Shown: in pieces, positions 1-8,854 of the stretch
Numbering within the stretch: position 1 is the first letter of the stretch
How the letters are laid out: the number at the start of each line of letters is the position of its first letter
NCBI RefSeq assembly: GCF_025499465.1
Contig: NZ_JAIMCA010000008.1
Location: 1 to 64,000 of the forward strand
Length of the DNA stretch: 64,000 bases
Direction of reading: 5' to 3'
DNA from: Allobosea sp. BH3
GTDB taxonomy: Bacteria; Pseudomonadota; Alphaproteobacteria; Rhizobiales; Beijerinckiaceae
The notes under the pieces: generated by a model
What the model was told of the DNA's origin: nothing
What the model saw: the letters and a program-made list of their open reading frames with translations, nothing else
Database searches by the model: none
Made by a program: the position numbers and the translations under genes

Positions 1-1458
1 GGTGGTGCCCGCGACCAGCAGATGCGGCATGCGGGCGAGATCGGCGATGACCGGCTCGCCGCCGATGGTCTTGCCGAGGCAGAGCGCCAGCTTGTGCTTG
101 GTCGATTCGAAATCCTGGCTCGCGATCAGCTCGCGCAGGAAGACGGTCTCGCGCTTGTTGTTGGGCAGCTCGATGCCGATGGCGTTCTTGCCCTGCACCA
201 CCGCGACGCGCGCCGAGATCGCGCTCATCGAACGCGCGATGTCGTCGGCCAGTGAAATCACCCGCGAGGACTTCGTGCCCGGAGCCGGCTCAAGCTCGTA
301 AAGCGTCACAACCGGGCCGGGGCAAGCCTGAACGATCTCGCCCCTGATATTGAAGTCTTCCAGCACGCCCTCGAGCAGGCCGGCATTCTGCTGCAGGGTC
401 TCGATCGAAACCTCGATGCCCTCCTGCTGCTGCGGCTCGGCGAGAAAGGTGATCGGCGGCAGCTCGAATTCATGGGACGGCGACGAGACGGGAACGATCT
501 CAGCCAGACGGGGCCTGACATGGGTCGCGACGGGGTGAGACGCGGGGGCGGCTCCCGGCTCCTCGGCGGGGAGCGCAGGCTCGACCACGGCCCTTTTCCG
601 GACGAGCACGCCTCTTTTCTGCGCCGATACGCGCTGGGCAACGGCTGCGGCGGGTTCCGGCGGCGGAGCGGTCTCGGCCGGCACCTCGACGCCGCGCGTC
701 GGCTCGCCCAAGCCGCCAAGCGAGACCCTCAGGCTTACGCTGTAGGATTGCGTCCAGGCAAAGCTCGGAGCCACAGGAAGCCGCGTCCCGCGCGGCGTCG
801 CGGCAGCGGGCCTCGGAGCGATCTGTTCCGTCTGATCGGAACCGTCGTCACGCCATTCTTCCACTGCCTCGAAAGGCCGGGCGTCTTCCGCGCGGCCACC
901 CGGCGCGAGATCGGCGCCTTCGATGACGGGATCCGGCCCGAGTTCCCAGAATGCGTGATCCGAGATGAAGGCGAAGGGCTGGCTGGCAGGGTCGGCGGCC
1001 TCGTCCGGGCCAAGACTCGCTGCCTCATCCCACGCCTCAACGTCCGACGCTTGTTCGAATTCTGCGAACGGCTGCTCGTTCTCCGCATCGGCGTCCGGTT
1101 GCGCATGCCCGCTGACCGGTGCGGCCTCCGACTGCCCGTCGCCCCAGACCTGCTTGAACAGATGGTTCGGCGTGCGGGTATAGCGCACGCGGCTCGGTGC
1201 CGCGGAAGCCGGTTCCGCGGCAGCCTCGACCGCCGGCTCGCTCGCCGGCGCGCGCTGCGACAGGCGGGCCTTGTCGGGCGTCCGGGTGAAACGCACGTTC
1301 GGCGCGAGGTAGAAGGCTGAATTCTGGGCGGCTTCCACCCCTGCGGAGACGGAGCCGCGCGCCTGCCGAGACAATGTCGGCGGCTGCTCCGCTTCATCCG
1401 ATCGGCCGTGATTCTGACTATCGCCGACTATTCGCAGACCAGATCCAAGATTACGCAT
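1..1458 (-). CDS. ftsK: FtsK/SpoIIIE-type DNA translocase, N-terminal part, cut by window edge
   Basis: FtsK-type hexameric ATPases pump DNA at the division septum. 486 codons are visible and the frame runs off the left edge. Residues from about 380 match the FtsK alpha/beta region: CPGPVVTLYELEPAPGTKSS, then ISARVAVVQGKNAIGIELPN, then HLLVAGTT, where the window ends inside the expected Walker A loop. The preceding ~370 residues are acidic and Pro/Ala-rich, and no transmembrane segment is visible, unlike classical FtsK with four N-terminal helices. Two short repeats occur near the start, VRFTRTPDKARL and VRYTRTPNHLFK. The ATG at 1458 is the first in frame; a TTG 15 codons upstream, just after a stop, is an alternative. 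It diverges from the L,D-transpeptidase gene. The translocase call is secure; the soluble form is read directly, and its role is not known from sequence. Confidence 0.88.
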   Translation of the reverse strand, partial: MRNLGSGLRIVGDSQNHGRSDEAEQPPTLSRQARGSVSAGVEAAQNSAFYLAPNVRFTRTPDKARLSQRAPASEPAVEAAAEPASAAPSRVRYTRTPNHLFKQVWGDGQSEAAPVSGHAQPDADAENEQPFAEFEQASDVEAWDEAASLGPDEAADPASQPFAFISDHAFWELGPDPVIEGADLAPGGRAEDARPFEAVEEWRDDGSDQTEQIAPRPAAATPRGTRLPVAPSFAWTQSYSVSLRVSLGGLGEPTRGVEVPAETAPPPEPAAAVAQRVSAQKRGVLVRKRAVVEPALPAEEPGAAPASHPVATHVRPRLAEIVPVSSPSHEFELPPITFLAEPQQQEGIEVSIETLQQNAGLLEGVLEDFNIRGEIVQACPGPVVTLYELEPAPGTKSSRVISLADDIARSMSAISARVAVVQGKNAIGIELPNNKRETVFLRELIASQDFESTKHKLALCLGKTIGGEPVIADLARMPHLLVAGTT

Positions 1459-1675
1459 AGAAATCCACAAATACTGATGGTCATCGACGGCGGCGCCCAA
1501 TTCCTAGTCCGGCACGGTTAAGAGGGTATGAACCCGGCCACCGAAAGGCGCCCGCGCCACCGGCCATCGGGCGGCAGGACGCGCCCGAGAGGCCGAAATG
1601 CCATGCGCTATCACCGCTTGACCGGCCTCGCCGTTCTCCCGTTAGATTTGCGCGGGGGGCGTCGTAGGGCCATTC

Positions 1676-2233
1676 ATGCTACGCGCCATCGCACTCGTCG
1701 TCGCCATCCTCACGCTCTCGGCACCAGCCAGAGCCTATGAGAACCCTCTCAGCCGGGCGCTGTCGGACTTCCTGAACGTCTTCAGCGAACAGGCGATCCC
1801 GCGCCGGACTGTCCCGTGGAGGGGCCGGGAGACTCCCGGCACCATCGTGATTTCGACCAGCCAAAGGAGGCTCTACTACATCCTGGGAGACGGGCAGGCG
1901 CTGCGCTACGGCGTCGGCGTCGGGCGGCGCGGCTTCAGCTGGTCCGGCACCAAGACCGTCACGATGAAGCGCGAATGGCCGGATTGGCGGCCTCCCGCGC
2001 AGATGCTCAAGCGCCGCCCCGATCTGCCGCGCTACATGCGTGGCGGGATCGAGAACCCTCTCGGCGCCAGGGCGCTCTATCTCGGCTCCAGCCTCTATCG
2101 CATTCACGGCTCCAACGAGCCGGACACGATTGGCGCAGCCGTCTCCTCGGGCTGCATCCGCATGACCAACCGGGATGTGACCGACCTCTACGATCGCGTC
2201 AGAATTGGAACCAAGGTCATCGTGCTGGGCTGA
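1676..2233 (+). CDS. Exported L,D-transpeptidase (YkuD domain)
   Basis: L,D-transpeptidases form 3-3 peptidoglycan cross-links or attach proteins to peptidoglycan in the periplasm. The 185-residue protein begins with a signal peptide (LRAIALVVAILTLSAPARA, cleavage near residue 20). The YkuD domain follows, with the catalytic motif pair IHGSNEP and SSGCIRM; the Cys of SSGCIRM is the nucleophile. The conserved ISTSQRRLYY and GVGVGRRGF stretches are also present. Length is typical of small alphaproteobacterial YkuD proteins, which often occur in many copies per genome. It is a single gene, divergent from ftsK. No separate peptidoglycan-binding domain is seen. Confidence 0.93.
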   Translation: MLRAIALVVAILTLSAPARAYENPLSRALSDFLNVFSEQAIPRRTVPWRGRETPGTIVISTSQRRLYYILGDGQALRYGVGVGRRGFSWSGTKTVTMKREWPDWRPPAQMLKRRPDLPRYMRGGIENPLGARALYLGSSLYRIHGSNEPDTIGAAVSSGCIRMTNRDVTDLYDRVRIGTKVIVLG

Positions 2234-2354
2234 TCCGCGGCTGCGAATCCTGAAATTGAGGCTCAGGATCCGCGCGCCCCATGAACATGGCTGTCGCGCT
2301 TGATGCCGGCGCGGTTAATATCGCCCACCGCGGCAGCGATTGGGGGGGCGGCGC

Positions 2355-3038
2355 ATGACGTCTCAAGCAGTGGGTCGGTCTCCTGCGGGCGCGATCACGG
2401 TCCTGCTCGTCGAGGACGACGCGCCGACCCGCTGGCGGCTGCATGATGCCCTTGCCGCCGCGCCGGAGTTCGAAGTCGTGACTGCGGCGACGCTGGCCGA
2501 GGCCCGCGCCGCGCTGGTGGCCGCTGCGCCTCAGGTGCTGCTGAGCGATCTCCAGCTTCCGGACGGCCACGGCTCCGAACTCATCCGCGAGACCCGCCAG
2601 CGCTACCCCAAGACCGAGATCATGGTGATTTCGATTCTTGGCGACGAGGAGAGCGTCATCTCCGCGATCATGGTGGGTGCCACGGGCTACCTGCTCAAGG
2701 ACGCCTTCCCGACCGACATCGCCGCCACGGTGCGGGATCTGGTCGCAGGGCATTCGCCGATCTCCGCCTCGATCGCGCGCTTTATCGTGCGGCGGACGCA
2801 GGGGCAGCCGGCGAGCGCGCCGGCACCGGCGCTCAACACCGCCAGGCTGACGCCCCGCGAGATCGACATCCTCTGGGGGATCGCCAAAGGCTTCAGCTAT
2901 GCCGACATCGCCGAGCATCTCGGCCTGTCGCGTCAGACCGTGCCCGGCCATATCAAGAACATCTACCGCAAGCTCGAGGTCAACACGCGCGGCGAGGCGG
3001 TGTTCGAGGCGCTCCAGCAGGGTTTGATCCGGCTGTGA
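2355..3038 (+). CDS. LuxR/NarL-family response regulator
   Basis: This is the DNA-binding half of a two-component system. The 227-residue protein has a receiver domain (about 14-130) with acidic pair D21-D22, phospho-acceptor D65 in LLSDLQLPDG, S93 and K115 (YLLKD). A C-terminal LuxR-type helix-turn-helix spans about 165-225 (LTPREIDILWGIAKGFSYAD, then LSRQTVPGHIKNIYRKLEV). The recognition helix has Pro-Gly in TVPGHIKN where a basic or small residue is usual. A longer TTG start exists at 2340, but the ATG at 2355 follows a G-rich ribosome-binding stretch. The stop overlaps the kinase gene's GTG by four bases, so the pair is translationally coupled. Confidence 0.92.
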   Translation: MTSQAVGRSPAGAITVLLVEDDAPTRWRLHDALAAAPEFEVVTAATLAEARAALVAAAPQVLLSDLQLPDGHGSELIRETRQRYPKTEIMVISILGDEESVISAIMVGATGYLLKDAFPTDIAATVRDLVAGHSPISASIARFIVRRTQGQPASAPAPALNTARLTPREIDILWGIAKGFSYADIAEHLGLSRQTVPGHIKNIYRKLEVNTRGEAVFEALQQGLIRL

Positions 3039-4963
3039 CGGCGGGCACGGCCGAAGGCATTCCGAGCGTGGCAGGCAACCGGGTCTACCGCGCCGGCGGC
3101 TACGTTCTGGTCCAGGCGCTGATCGCCCTCTGCTGCGTGCTCCTGCTGCGCCAGTCGCCGCCCGAGGCGCCGGCACGCTACCGGCTGACCGAGGCGATGC
3201 TCGTCGAAGCCGGCGGCACTCAACCTGCCAACCTGCCGCATCACTATCCATCCCGCTTCACGCTGAACGATCCGCCGCTCTACCGCCTTACATTCGAGCG
3301 GCAGGCGGGCGAGGCGGGGCAGGCCTGGTCCGTCTTCCTGCCGCGCTTCACCAACGGCGTCGAGGTCGCAGTGAACGGCGCCGTCGTCCTCGACAGCCGG
3401 CGAAATCCCGATGCGAACCGGCCGGATCGCAACACGCCGGAGATCGCCTCCATCCCGGCGCCTCTCCTGCGCGAAGGCGCCAACGAACTGACGGTCAGGC
3501 TCTTCGTCTGGGGGCCGCTCACCGGCTTCCTCGACCGCCTCTATGTCGGCCCCGACGAAGCGCTGCGTCCCGCCTATAGCCGGCGGGCTGCGCTGTTTTT
3601 GACCCTTCCGGTGGTGTTCTCCTCCTGGCAGGCGATCCTCGCCGTGATCCTCGGCATCATGTGGCTGAAGCGACGTCATGAGCCGGCCTATGGCATCCTC
3701 GCTGCGGCCATGGCGCTCGGCACTGTCCAGGCTTTCGTCTCGGCCCCGATGGGGCAATCGCTCTTTGCCGGGCTGAATGCCCTCCTGGTCGCCTCGGCGC
3801 CACTGGAAAGCGCCTTCGTGCTGGTCTTCGTCCTGCTCTTTCTCGGGCTGAAGCCGCCGCCTTACGTGGCGGCGATCTTCATTCCCGGGTTGCTGATCGT
3901 CGCGATCGGCCTTCTTGGCTCGCCTGACATGGTGCGCCGCGCCTATCTTCTGCTCGGCCCGCCGACGGTCGGCTTCTGCCTCGTCGCGGTCGCGGTCGTC
4001 GTCGCCCGCTCGGCCACGACGCGGCGCGATGCGGTGAGCCTGTTCCTCGGCAGCGCCATCACCGTCGTGATGACCTGCTGGGTCCACGACATGCTCTCGG
4101 TGCTGAACATCCTGTCGGATCGGCGCATCTTCATTGCCCGCCTGTCATATTCGGCCCTGCTGGTCGCGATTGGAGCCGGGTTGACCTGGCGCTTCGCGAG
4201 CGCCCTTAACGAGGTCGACAGCTTTGCCGGCCGCATGGTCGGGCTGGTGCGCGAGGCCGAGGACAAGCTCAGGACGAGCTTCGCGCGCGAGGAGGAGCGC
4301 GCCCGCGCCGCCGCGCTCGCCGCCGAGCGAACGCGGCTGATGCGCGATCTTCATGACGGGCTCGGCGGGCAACTCGTCAGCATCGTTGCGCTCAGCGAAC
4401 GCAACGGGCCGGGCGGCGAGACGATCGGCGAAGCTGCGCGCGGTGCGCTCAGGGATCTTCGCCTCGTCATCGACGCCATGGACGAGATCGATGGCGACCT
4501 GATGCTCGCGCTCGGCTCCTGGCGCGAGCGCACCGAGGCCCGGCTGCGGCCGCATGGCATCGTGCTGGACTGGCGCGTGCTGACGCCGGAAGGGCTGCCG
4601 CTCCACCCGGAACTGAGGCCCTGGCAGGTCATCCAGATCCTGCGGCTGCTCGACGAGGCGGTCACGAACGCGGTCAAGCATGCCGGGGCACGGCGGATAT
4701 TCGTCGGTCTGGAAACCGTCGCGCCTGCAGGCGAGCCGGCCTATGGCCGCATCACCGTGGAGGATGACGGCCACGGCTTCGTCCTGTCGCCGGATGGCGA
4801 GAGCGCCGCCAATGCGCCGAGGTCGGCCCGCGGCCTGACCAATATGCGCAAGCGCGCCGCAACCTGCGGCGCGCGCCTCGCATTCGCCTCGGGGCCGGCG
4901 GGAACGCGGCTCAGGCTCGATCTCCCCCTGCGCTTCCCCGATGCCGAGGAACCGGTTCGCTAG
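3035..4963 (+). CDS. Membrane sensor histidine kinase (HisKA_3 type), partner of the upstream regulator
   Basis: This 642-residue kinase senses a signal at the membrane and phosphorylates the regulator encoded just before it. Visible parts are: an N-terminal membrane anchor (VLVQALIALCCVLLL); an extracytoplasmic domain with jelly-roll character to about residue 185 (VNGAVVLDSR, REGANELTV); roughly seven hydrophobic segments to about 390, resembling 7TMR-DISM sensors; a charged, probably coiled-coil linker rich in AEERARAAALAAERTR; the dimerisation/phosphorylation motif RDLHDGLGGQL (His440); and an ATPase domain with N-box DEAVTNAVKHAG, G1 EDDGHGF and ARGLTNMRKR. The GTG start overlaps the regulator's stop as GTGA. 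The ligand is unknown; the extracytoplasmic fold suggests a carbohydrate or other small ligand (inference). Confidence 0.9.
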   Translation: MTAGTAEGIPSVAGNRVYRAGGYVLVQALIALCCVLLLRQSPPEAPARYRLTEAMLVEAGGTQPANLPHHYPSRFTLNDPPLYRLTFERQAGEAGQAWSVFLPRFTNGVEVAVNGAVVLDSRRNPDANRPDRNTPEIASIPAPLLREGANELTVRLFVWGPLTGFLDRLYVGPDEALRPAYSRRAALFLTLPVVFSSWQAILAVILGIMWLKRRHEPAYGILAAAMALGTVQAFVSAPMGQSLFAGLNALLVASAPLESAFVLVFVLLFLGLKPPPYVAAIFIPGLLIVAIGLLGSPDMVRRAYLLLGPPTVGFCLVAVAVVVARSATTRRDAVSLFLGSAITVVMTCWVHDMLSVLNILSDRRIFIARLSYSALLVAIGAGLTWRFASALNEVDSFAGRMVGLVREAEDKLRTSFAREEERARAAALAAERTRLMRDLHDGLGGQLVSIVALSERNGPGGETIGEAARGALRDLRLVIDAMDEIDGDLMLALGSWRERTEARLRPHGIVLDWRVLTPEGLPLHPELRPWQVIQILRLLDEAVTNAVKHAGARRIFVGLETVAPAGEPAYGRITVEDDGHGFVLSPDGESAANAPRSARGLTNMRKRAATCGARLAFASGPAGTRLRLDLPLRFPDAEEPVR

Positions 4964-4982
4964 CCTCGGAAGGGAGGCGCGT

Positions 4983-5264
4983 TCAGCGCCGTCCGACGCG
5001 GTTGACCGGGCCGCCGCGGTTCATCGGCGTTCCGGCACGAACGCCGACGCCCGGCGCGCCGACGCCGGGTGTCACGACGGCGGCACGCGCCACCGGAGCG
5101 CGGACGACCGGGGCAACAGGGCGCGCGACGCAGCCCTTCGGCACGCCGACCGTCTTGCAATAGACGACGGCTTCGGCCGGCGAGGCGCCGAGCGAAATGG
5201 CTGCGAGCGCCGAGAACCCGGCAAGCGCCACACCGGCGCGCGTGAGACCGACATTACCAACCAT
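4983..5264 (-). CDS. Small exported protein with Val/Ala/Pro-rich tail, unknown function
   Basis: This is a 93-residue predicted secreted protein. The start at 5264 is chosen because GGAGG lies just upstream; the longer open frame upstream has no comparable site. The signal peptide is LTRAGVALAGFSALAAISLG, with likely cleavage after SPAEA. The mature part has two Cys in VVYCKTVGVPKGCVARP, then a low-complexity tail of VAPVVRAPVARAAVV and VGAPGVGVRAG repeats ending in RVGRR. The YCKTxGVPKGCV segment is seen in short alphaproteobacterial exported proteins of unknown role. It is convergent with the kinase gene, 19 bases away. Confidence 0.75.
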   Translation of the reverse strand: MVGNVGLTRAGVALAGFSALAAISLGASPAEAVVYCKTVGVPKGCVARPVAPVVRAPVARAAVVTPGVGAPGVGVRAGTPMNRGGPVNRVGRR

Positions 5265-5449
5265 CGCATGTCCTCCGAATAAGCACGAAGGCCGTCCGGC
5301 ACGACCGGGCGGCCGCCGTCGCCAACGCGTGACGATCCTGAGGCGAATGCAAGCGAAGCTGTATACCATGAAGATGGGGTGATGGCCGGCCGATTTCCGG
5401 GAATGGTGGGCTCGGCCATTTCGTTCCAGGCAGGCATGGAGAACGCAAG

Positions 5450-7360
5450 ATGCAGCTGGGCCAGACCGCCGCACCGACCGTGTCAGCGCCGGGAACCAGC
5501 GTGGCGTCGTCGATCGACGCCTTCGAGCGGCTCGCCGGGCAAGCGGAAGGCGAGGCGCTCACGATCATCGCCGCCGCCCCGCGGCTTCCGGGAGCGCTTT
5601 GGCAGGTGCTGCCGGGGAATGCAGGCCCGCTGCTGCCGGAGATCGGCCGTGGCCTGTCTGTCGCCGCCGCGGTGGTTCTGGCCTATTGCCTCGTGCGCTA
5701 TCTGAGCCGAGGCCGCCGCGCCCGGGCAGCGAAGGCGCGCCATGCTCTGGCCGGCATGGTGGTGCTGGCCGGTTTCGAACTGCTCGCCGTGGTTGCCGCG
5801 GGCGTGACGGCTCGCGGGTTGCTGGTGCGCGGGCTGGGCATCGCGCCTGGAAGCGGGGGCTTCGCGCCGGAGCTGGCCATCGCGACCGTGCGCTGGCTGC
5901 TGGGGCTGACACTGGCGCTGATCCTGCTCCAGCCGACCGTCCCTCGGTTTCGCCTGGCGGAACTCGACGACGAGGGCGCGCGCAAGGCGGTGTGGCGCAT
6001 CGCCGTCCTCTTCGCCATCGGCCATGCCCATGTCGTGCTGCTGAATGCGGCGCAGCGCGCCGGGCTGGAAGCGCCGATGGTCAGGCTCCTGTCCTGTATC
6101 GTCGCCATCGGCATGGCGGCGAGCGCGCTGCGGCTGCTCGGCCGCCTCAGGCGCCACGGGCTGCGGCCGGCCACGCACGGAATCGCGGCCACGCTGGTGT
6201 CGGCCGCGCTGATGCTCTGGATCTGGGGGTGGCTGACACACGAATTCGATCTGTACTATGGGGCGATCGGCACGATCACCGTCATGCTGCTCGCAATCGC
6301 GCTCGACCGCGCGATCGTGGTCAGCATCCGCGATTCGCGCCGCCGTTCGGCCATGCGTCTGCTTTTCCTGCTGCGCGTCGTGGTCGACGCAGTAGCAGCC
6401 GCTTTCGTCATCCGGATCCTCGTCGACTTCTGGGCGATGGATACGTTCGGCCTGATCTCCGCGGCGGAATGGCCGGGCTTCGCGCGCCGGCTGAACTTCG
6501 CCTCCTTCGTGCTCGTCCTTGGGATCACGCTCGCGGCGGCGATTCACGCCTGGACGGAGGAGAGGCTGACTCCGCCAGAAGCCGGAATGAGCCTCGATGA
6601 GCGCCAGCAGCGGGCCGCGCGGCTCTCGAGCGTCCTGCCGATCCTGCGTTTCGTCGCGATCGGGCTGATCGGCGTCGTCTTCTCGCTCGTTGCGCTGTCC
6701 GCGCTCGGCATCGACACGACGCCGATCATGGCCGGCGCCGGCATCGCCGGCCTGGCGATCAGTTTCGGCTCGCAGACCCTGGTCAAGGACGTCGTCTCGG
6801 GCGTGTTCTACATGGTGGATGACGTCTTCCGCCTGGGTGAGACGATCGAGGCCGGCGGGCGCTCGGGACGGCTCGAACGGATCAACCTGCGCAGCGTGCG
6901 CCTGCGCGACGATGCCGGGCGGGTGCACACCATTCCGCTCGGCGATCTCGGGGCGGTGACCAACCACAGCCGCCGGCTGCTGCGGCTCACGGTCAGCGTT
7001 CCGCTCGAGGCCATGCCAGAGCAGGCCAAGTTCGCCCGCTTCAGCCGCAACGCAGCCGCGGCGCTGCGCAGCGAGCCGATGATCCATGCAGCCATCGCCG
7101 GCGACATCGGGGTGAAACTGCGCGAGCCCGGCGAGGACGCCGGCGGCGAGATCGTGCTTTCCTTCAACATGGCCGCGGCGGCGGCCGGCCACGCCCAGGC
7201 GTTGGTTCAGCGCCTGGTCGAGGAGGCTATCGAGGAGGCGAGGCTGCCAGCGGTCCCGCAGGCGGTCAGCGTCGCCGTCTCCGATCCACCGGGCGCGCCG
7301 GCTCAAGCGCCTCAAGCGGACGGTCCAGCCGCGGCGGCGCAGCCGCAAGCGATGCCATGA
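5450..7360 (+). CDS. MscS-family mechanosensitive channel, large form
   Basis: MscS channels open under membrane tension and release solutes during osmotic downshock. The 636-residue protein has a long N-terminal region with about ten hydrophobic segments. The MscS core starts near residue 400: pore-lining helix AGAGIAGLAISFGSQTLVKD, then VVSGVFYMVDDVFRLGETIE (beta domain) and INLRSVRLRDDAGRVHTIP. The C-terminal cytoplasmic domain is followed by an Ala/Pro/Gln-rich tail. The length exceeds E. coli MscS (286 residues) and fits the multi-helix YbdG/YnaI or MscM-like class. The ATG is preceded by a GGAG at moderate distance. No operon partner is evident. Confidence 0.9.
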   Translation: MQLGQTAAPTVSAPGTSVASSIDAFERLAGQAEGEALTIIAAAPRLPGALWQVLPGNAGPLLPEIGRGLSVAAAVVLAYCLVRYLSRGRRARAAKARHALAGMVVLAGFELLAVVAAGVTARGLLVRGLGIAPGSGGFAPELAIATVRWLLGLTLALILLQPTVPRFRLAELDDEGARKAVWRIAVLFAIGHAHVVLLNAAQRAGLEAPMVRLLSCIVAIGMAASALRLLGRLRRHGLRPATHGIAATLVSAALMLWIWGWLTHEFDLYYGAIGTITVMLLAIALDRAIVVSIRDSRRRSAMRLLFLLRVVVDAVAAAFVIRILVDFWAMDTFGLISAAEWPGFARRLNFASFVLVLGITLAAAIHAWTEERLTPPEAGMSLDERQQRAARLSSVLPILRFVAIGLIGVVFSLVALSALGIDTTPIMAGAGIAGLAISFGSQTLVKDVVSGVFYMVDDVFRLGETIEAGGRSGRLERINLRSVRLRDDAGRVHTIPLGDLGAVTNHSRRLLRLTVSVPLEAMPEQAKFARFSRNAAAALRSEPMIHAAIAGDIGVKLREPGEDAGGEIVLSFNMAAAAAGHAQALVQRLVEEAIEEARLPAVPQAVSVAVSDPPGAPAQAPQADGPAAAAQPQAMP

Positions 7361-7457
7361 ACATGGCATAGGCCGCGGCGCCATCTTCGCCGATGGTCGG
7401 CTCGCCCATGGCCGAACCGATGCCGGGGCGCGAGGCACTCCCATGAAAGGATCAGCC

Positions 7458-7685
7458 ATGAACAGGTCGCTTCTCCTGGCGTTCGCGCTCGTCGTCGCGA
7501 ACGGCTCCGCCGCCCTGGCGCAATCGGGGCCGAGCTCGGACGAGCGGGCCGCCTGCCGCTCCGACGCGGGCAAGTTCTGCTCCTCCTTCGTTGGCAAGCC
7601 GGCGCAGATGAACGGCTGCCTGCGCGACAACAAGGCGAAGCTCTCCGAAAATTGCCGCAAGGTCGTCGAGGCGCGCGGCGGCTGA
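7458..7685 (+). CDS. Small exported Cys-rich repeat protein
   Basis: This is a 75-residue exported protein. The signal peptide NRSLLLAFALVVANGSAALAQ ends near residue 22. The mature part has four cysteines in the pattern ACRSDAGKFCSSF and MNGCLRDNKAKLSENC, which matches one Cys-rich GLG1-type repeat (two disulfides expected). The ATG at 7458 is preferred over 7443 because AAAGGA lies eight bases upstream. It precedes the hydrolase-lipoprotein gene by about 40 bases and may be co-transcribed. Function is unknown; homologous small proteins are common in Hyphomicrobiales. Confidence 0.8.
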   Translation: MNRSLLLAFALVVANGSAALAQSGPSSDERAACRSDAGKFCSSFVGKPAQMNGCLRDNKAKLSENCRKVVEARGG

Positions 7686-7726
7686 AGCTGGCGGCGGCCG
7701 GGAGGGCGGATCGAGGCGGGATCATC

Positions 7727-8854
7727 ATGGCCTATGCGACGAAAGGCACCGGCGCGGCGGTTCTGCTCGTCGCAGGCTTGCTCATGGCCGGCTGCGTCGG
7801 CCCGGGGAGGGGGCTGCTGGTTCCTGTCTACGATGCTGGTGCAGGGCAGAAGCGCACCATCCTGGCCGTGACGACCCGGAGCCCGGCCCCAGAGCCGCCA
7901 GGCCATCTCTTCTCGGGCGAGCGGGCCGAACGAGCTCGCTTCGCCAGCCTGACCCTGTCACTGCCGCCGGATCGCGCGCCGGGGTCGGCCCCGGCCGATG
8001 CCGACAGCCCCGACCCGGCCAGGCACATCGTCCTGATCTCCTCGCACGACCTCGACCAGGCCGGCTTTGCCGCACAGGTCCGAGCTGCCGGGCCGGGGAG
8101 GCGACGGGCGCTCGTCTTCACCCATGGCTACAACACCGCGTTCGATACAGCCGTGATCCGTATGGCGCAGATCGCCGAGGATACCGGCTTCAAGGGGGTG
8201 CCGATCCTGTTCAGCTGGCCCTCGCGCGGCGGGATCGCCGATTACGGCTACGACAAGGATTCCGCCAATTACAGCCGCGACGCGCTGGAGAAGCTGCTCG
8301 CGACGCTGGCGCGCGAGCGCTCGATCGAGGGCATCGACATCTTCGCCCATTCGATGGGCAACTGGCTGACGATGGAGACTCTGCGCCAGCTCGCCATCGC
8401 CGGAGATCGCAAGACGCTCGGCCGGCTTGGCAGCATCGTTCTCGCCGCGCCCGATGTCGACATGGATGTGTTCCGCACCCAGATCGCCCGACTTGGTCCA
8501 CTCGCCGCGCATATGACCGTCTACGCCTCGAAGGACGACTACGCGCTGCAGATCTCGCGCCGGCTGTTCGGCGGCAAGATCCGGGCAGGCGAGAACACCG
8601 ACCTCGCCCAGTTCCGTGCGCTCGGGCTGTCGGCGCATGACCTCTCAGCGGTCGAAGGCGGCATCGGCCGCAACCATGGCAAGGCCTTCGGCGACGGGGC
8701 GACCATCGCCGCGATAGGCAAGGCGCTCGCGAATGGCCAGGAGAAGGGGCAGAATAGCGCGCTTCTCGCCGGCAGCCTGCAGCAGCTCGGGCAGTCGGTT
8801 TCCACTTTCGGGGAGGCCCTGCTTCCTTTGCCAATGCCGGGGAGCCTGCGCTGA
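7727..8854 (+). CDS. Alpha/beta-hydrolase lipoprotein (DUF900 family)
   Basis: This is a predicted periplasmic, lipid-anchored hydrolase of 375 residues. The N-terminus has a lipoprotein signal with lipobox LLMAGC (Cys near residue 23). The DUF900 fold is shown by the oxyanion region LVFTHGYNTAFDTAV, the strand PILFSWPSRGGIADYGYD, and the nucleophile elbow FAHSMGNWLTME (Ser in HSMGN). A later Asp and His complete the likely triad (APDVDMDVF and NHGK segments). Substrate is unknown. The ATG at 7727 is chosen because it gives a proper lipoprotein signal; an in-frame start 75 bases upstream overlaps the previous gene. Its stop overlaps the next start as TGATG, so it belongs to an operon with the RND efflux genes, an unusual partner for this family. 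Confidence 0.88.
   Translation: MAYATKGTGAAVLLVAGLLMAGCVGPGRGLLVPVYDAGAGQKRTILAVTTRSPAPEPPGHLFSGERAERARFASLTLSLPPDRAPGSAPADADSPDPARHIVLISSHDLDQAGFAAQVRAAGPGRRRALVFTHGYNTAFDTAVIRMAQIAEDTGFKGVPILFSWPSRGGIADYGYDKDSANYSRDALEKLLATLARERSIEGIDIFAHSMGNWLTMETLRQLAIAGDRKTLGRLGSIVLAAPDVDMDVFRTQIARLGPLAAHMTVYASKDDYALQISRRLFGGKIRAGENTDLAQFRALGLSAHDLSAVEGGIGRNHGKAFGDGATIAAIGKALANGQEKGQNSALLAGSLQQLGQSVSTFGEALLPLPMPGSLR

Noticed and set aside
5359..5366. A third ctgtatac upstream of the MscS channel gene
   Set aside because: It lacks the shared flanking atg and lies by an unrelated gene; one chance 8-mer is expected in a window this size.
5483..7906. 807-codon open frame antisense to the MscS gene
   Set aside because: Its composition (Arg, Gln, Asp, His-rich, no family motifs) is that of a shadow frame in GC-rich coding DNA; the MscS frame carries clear motifs.
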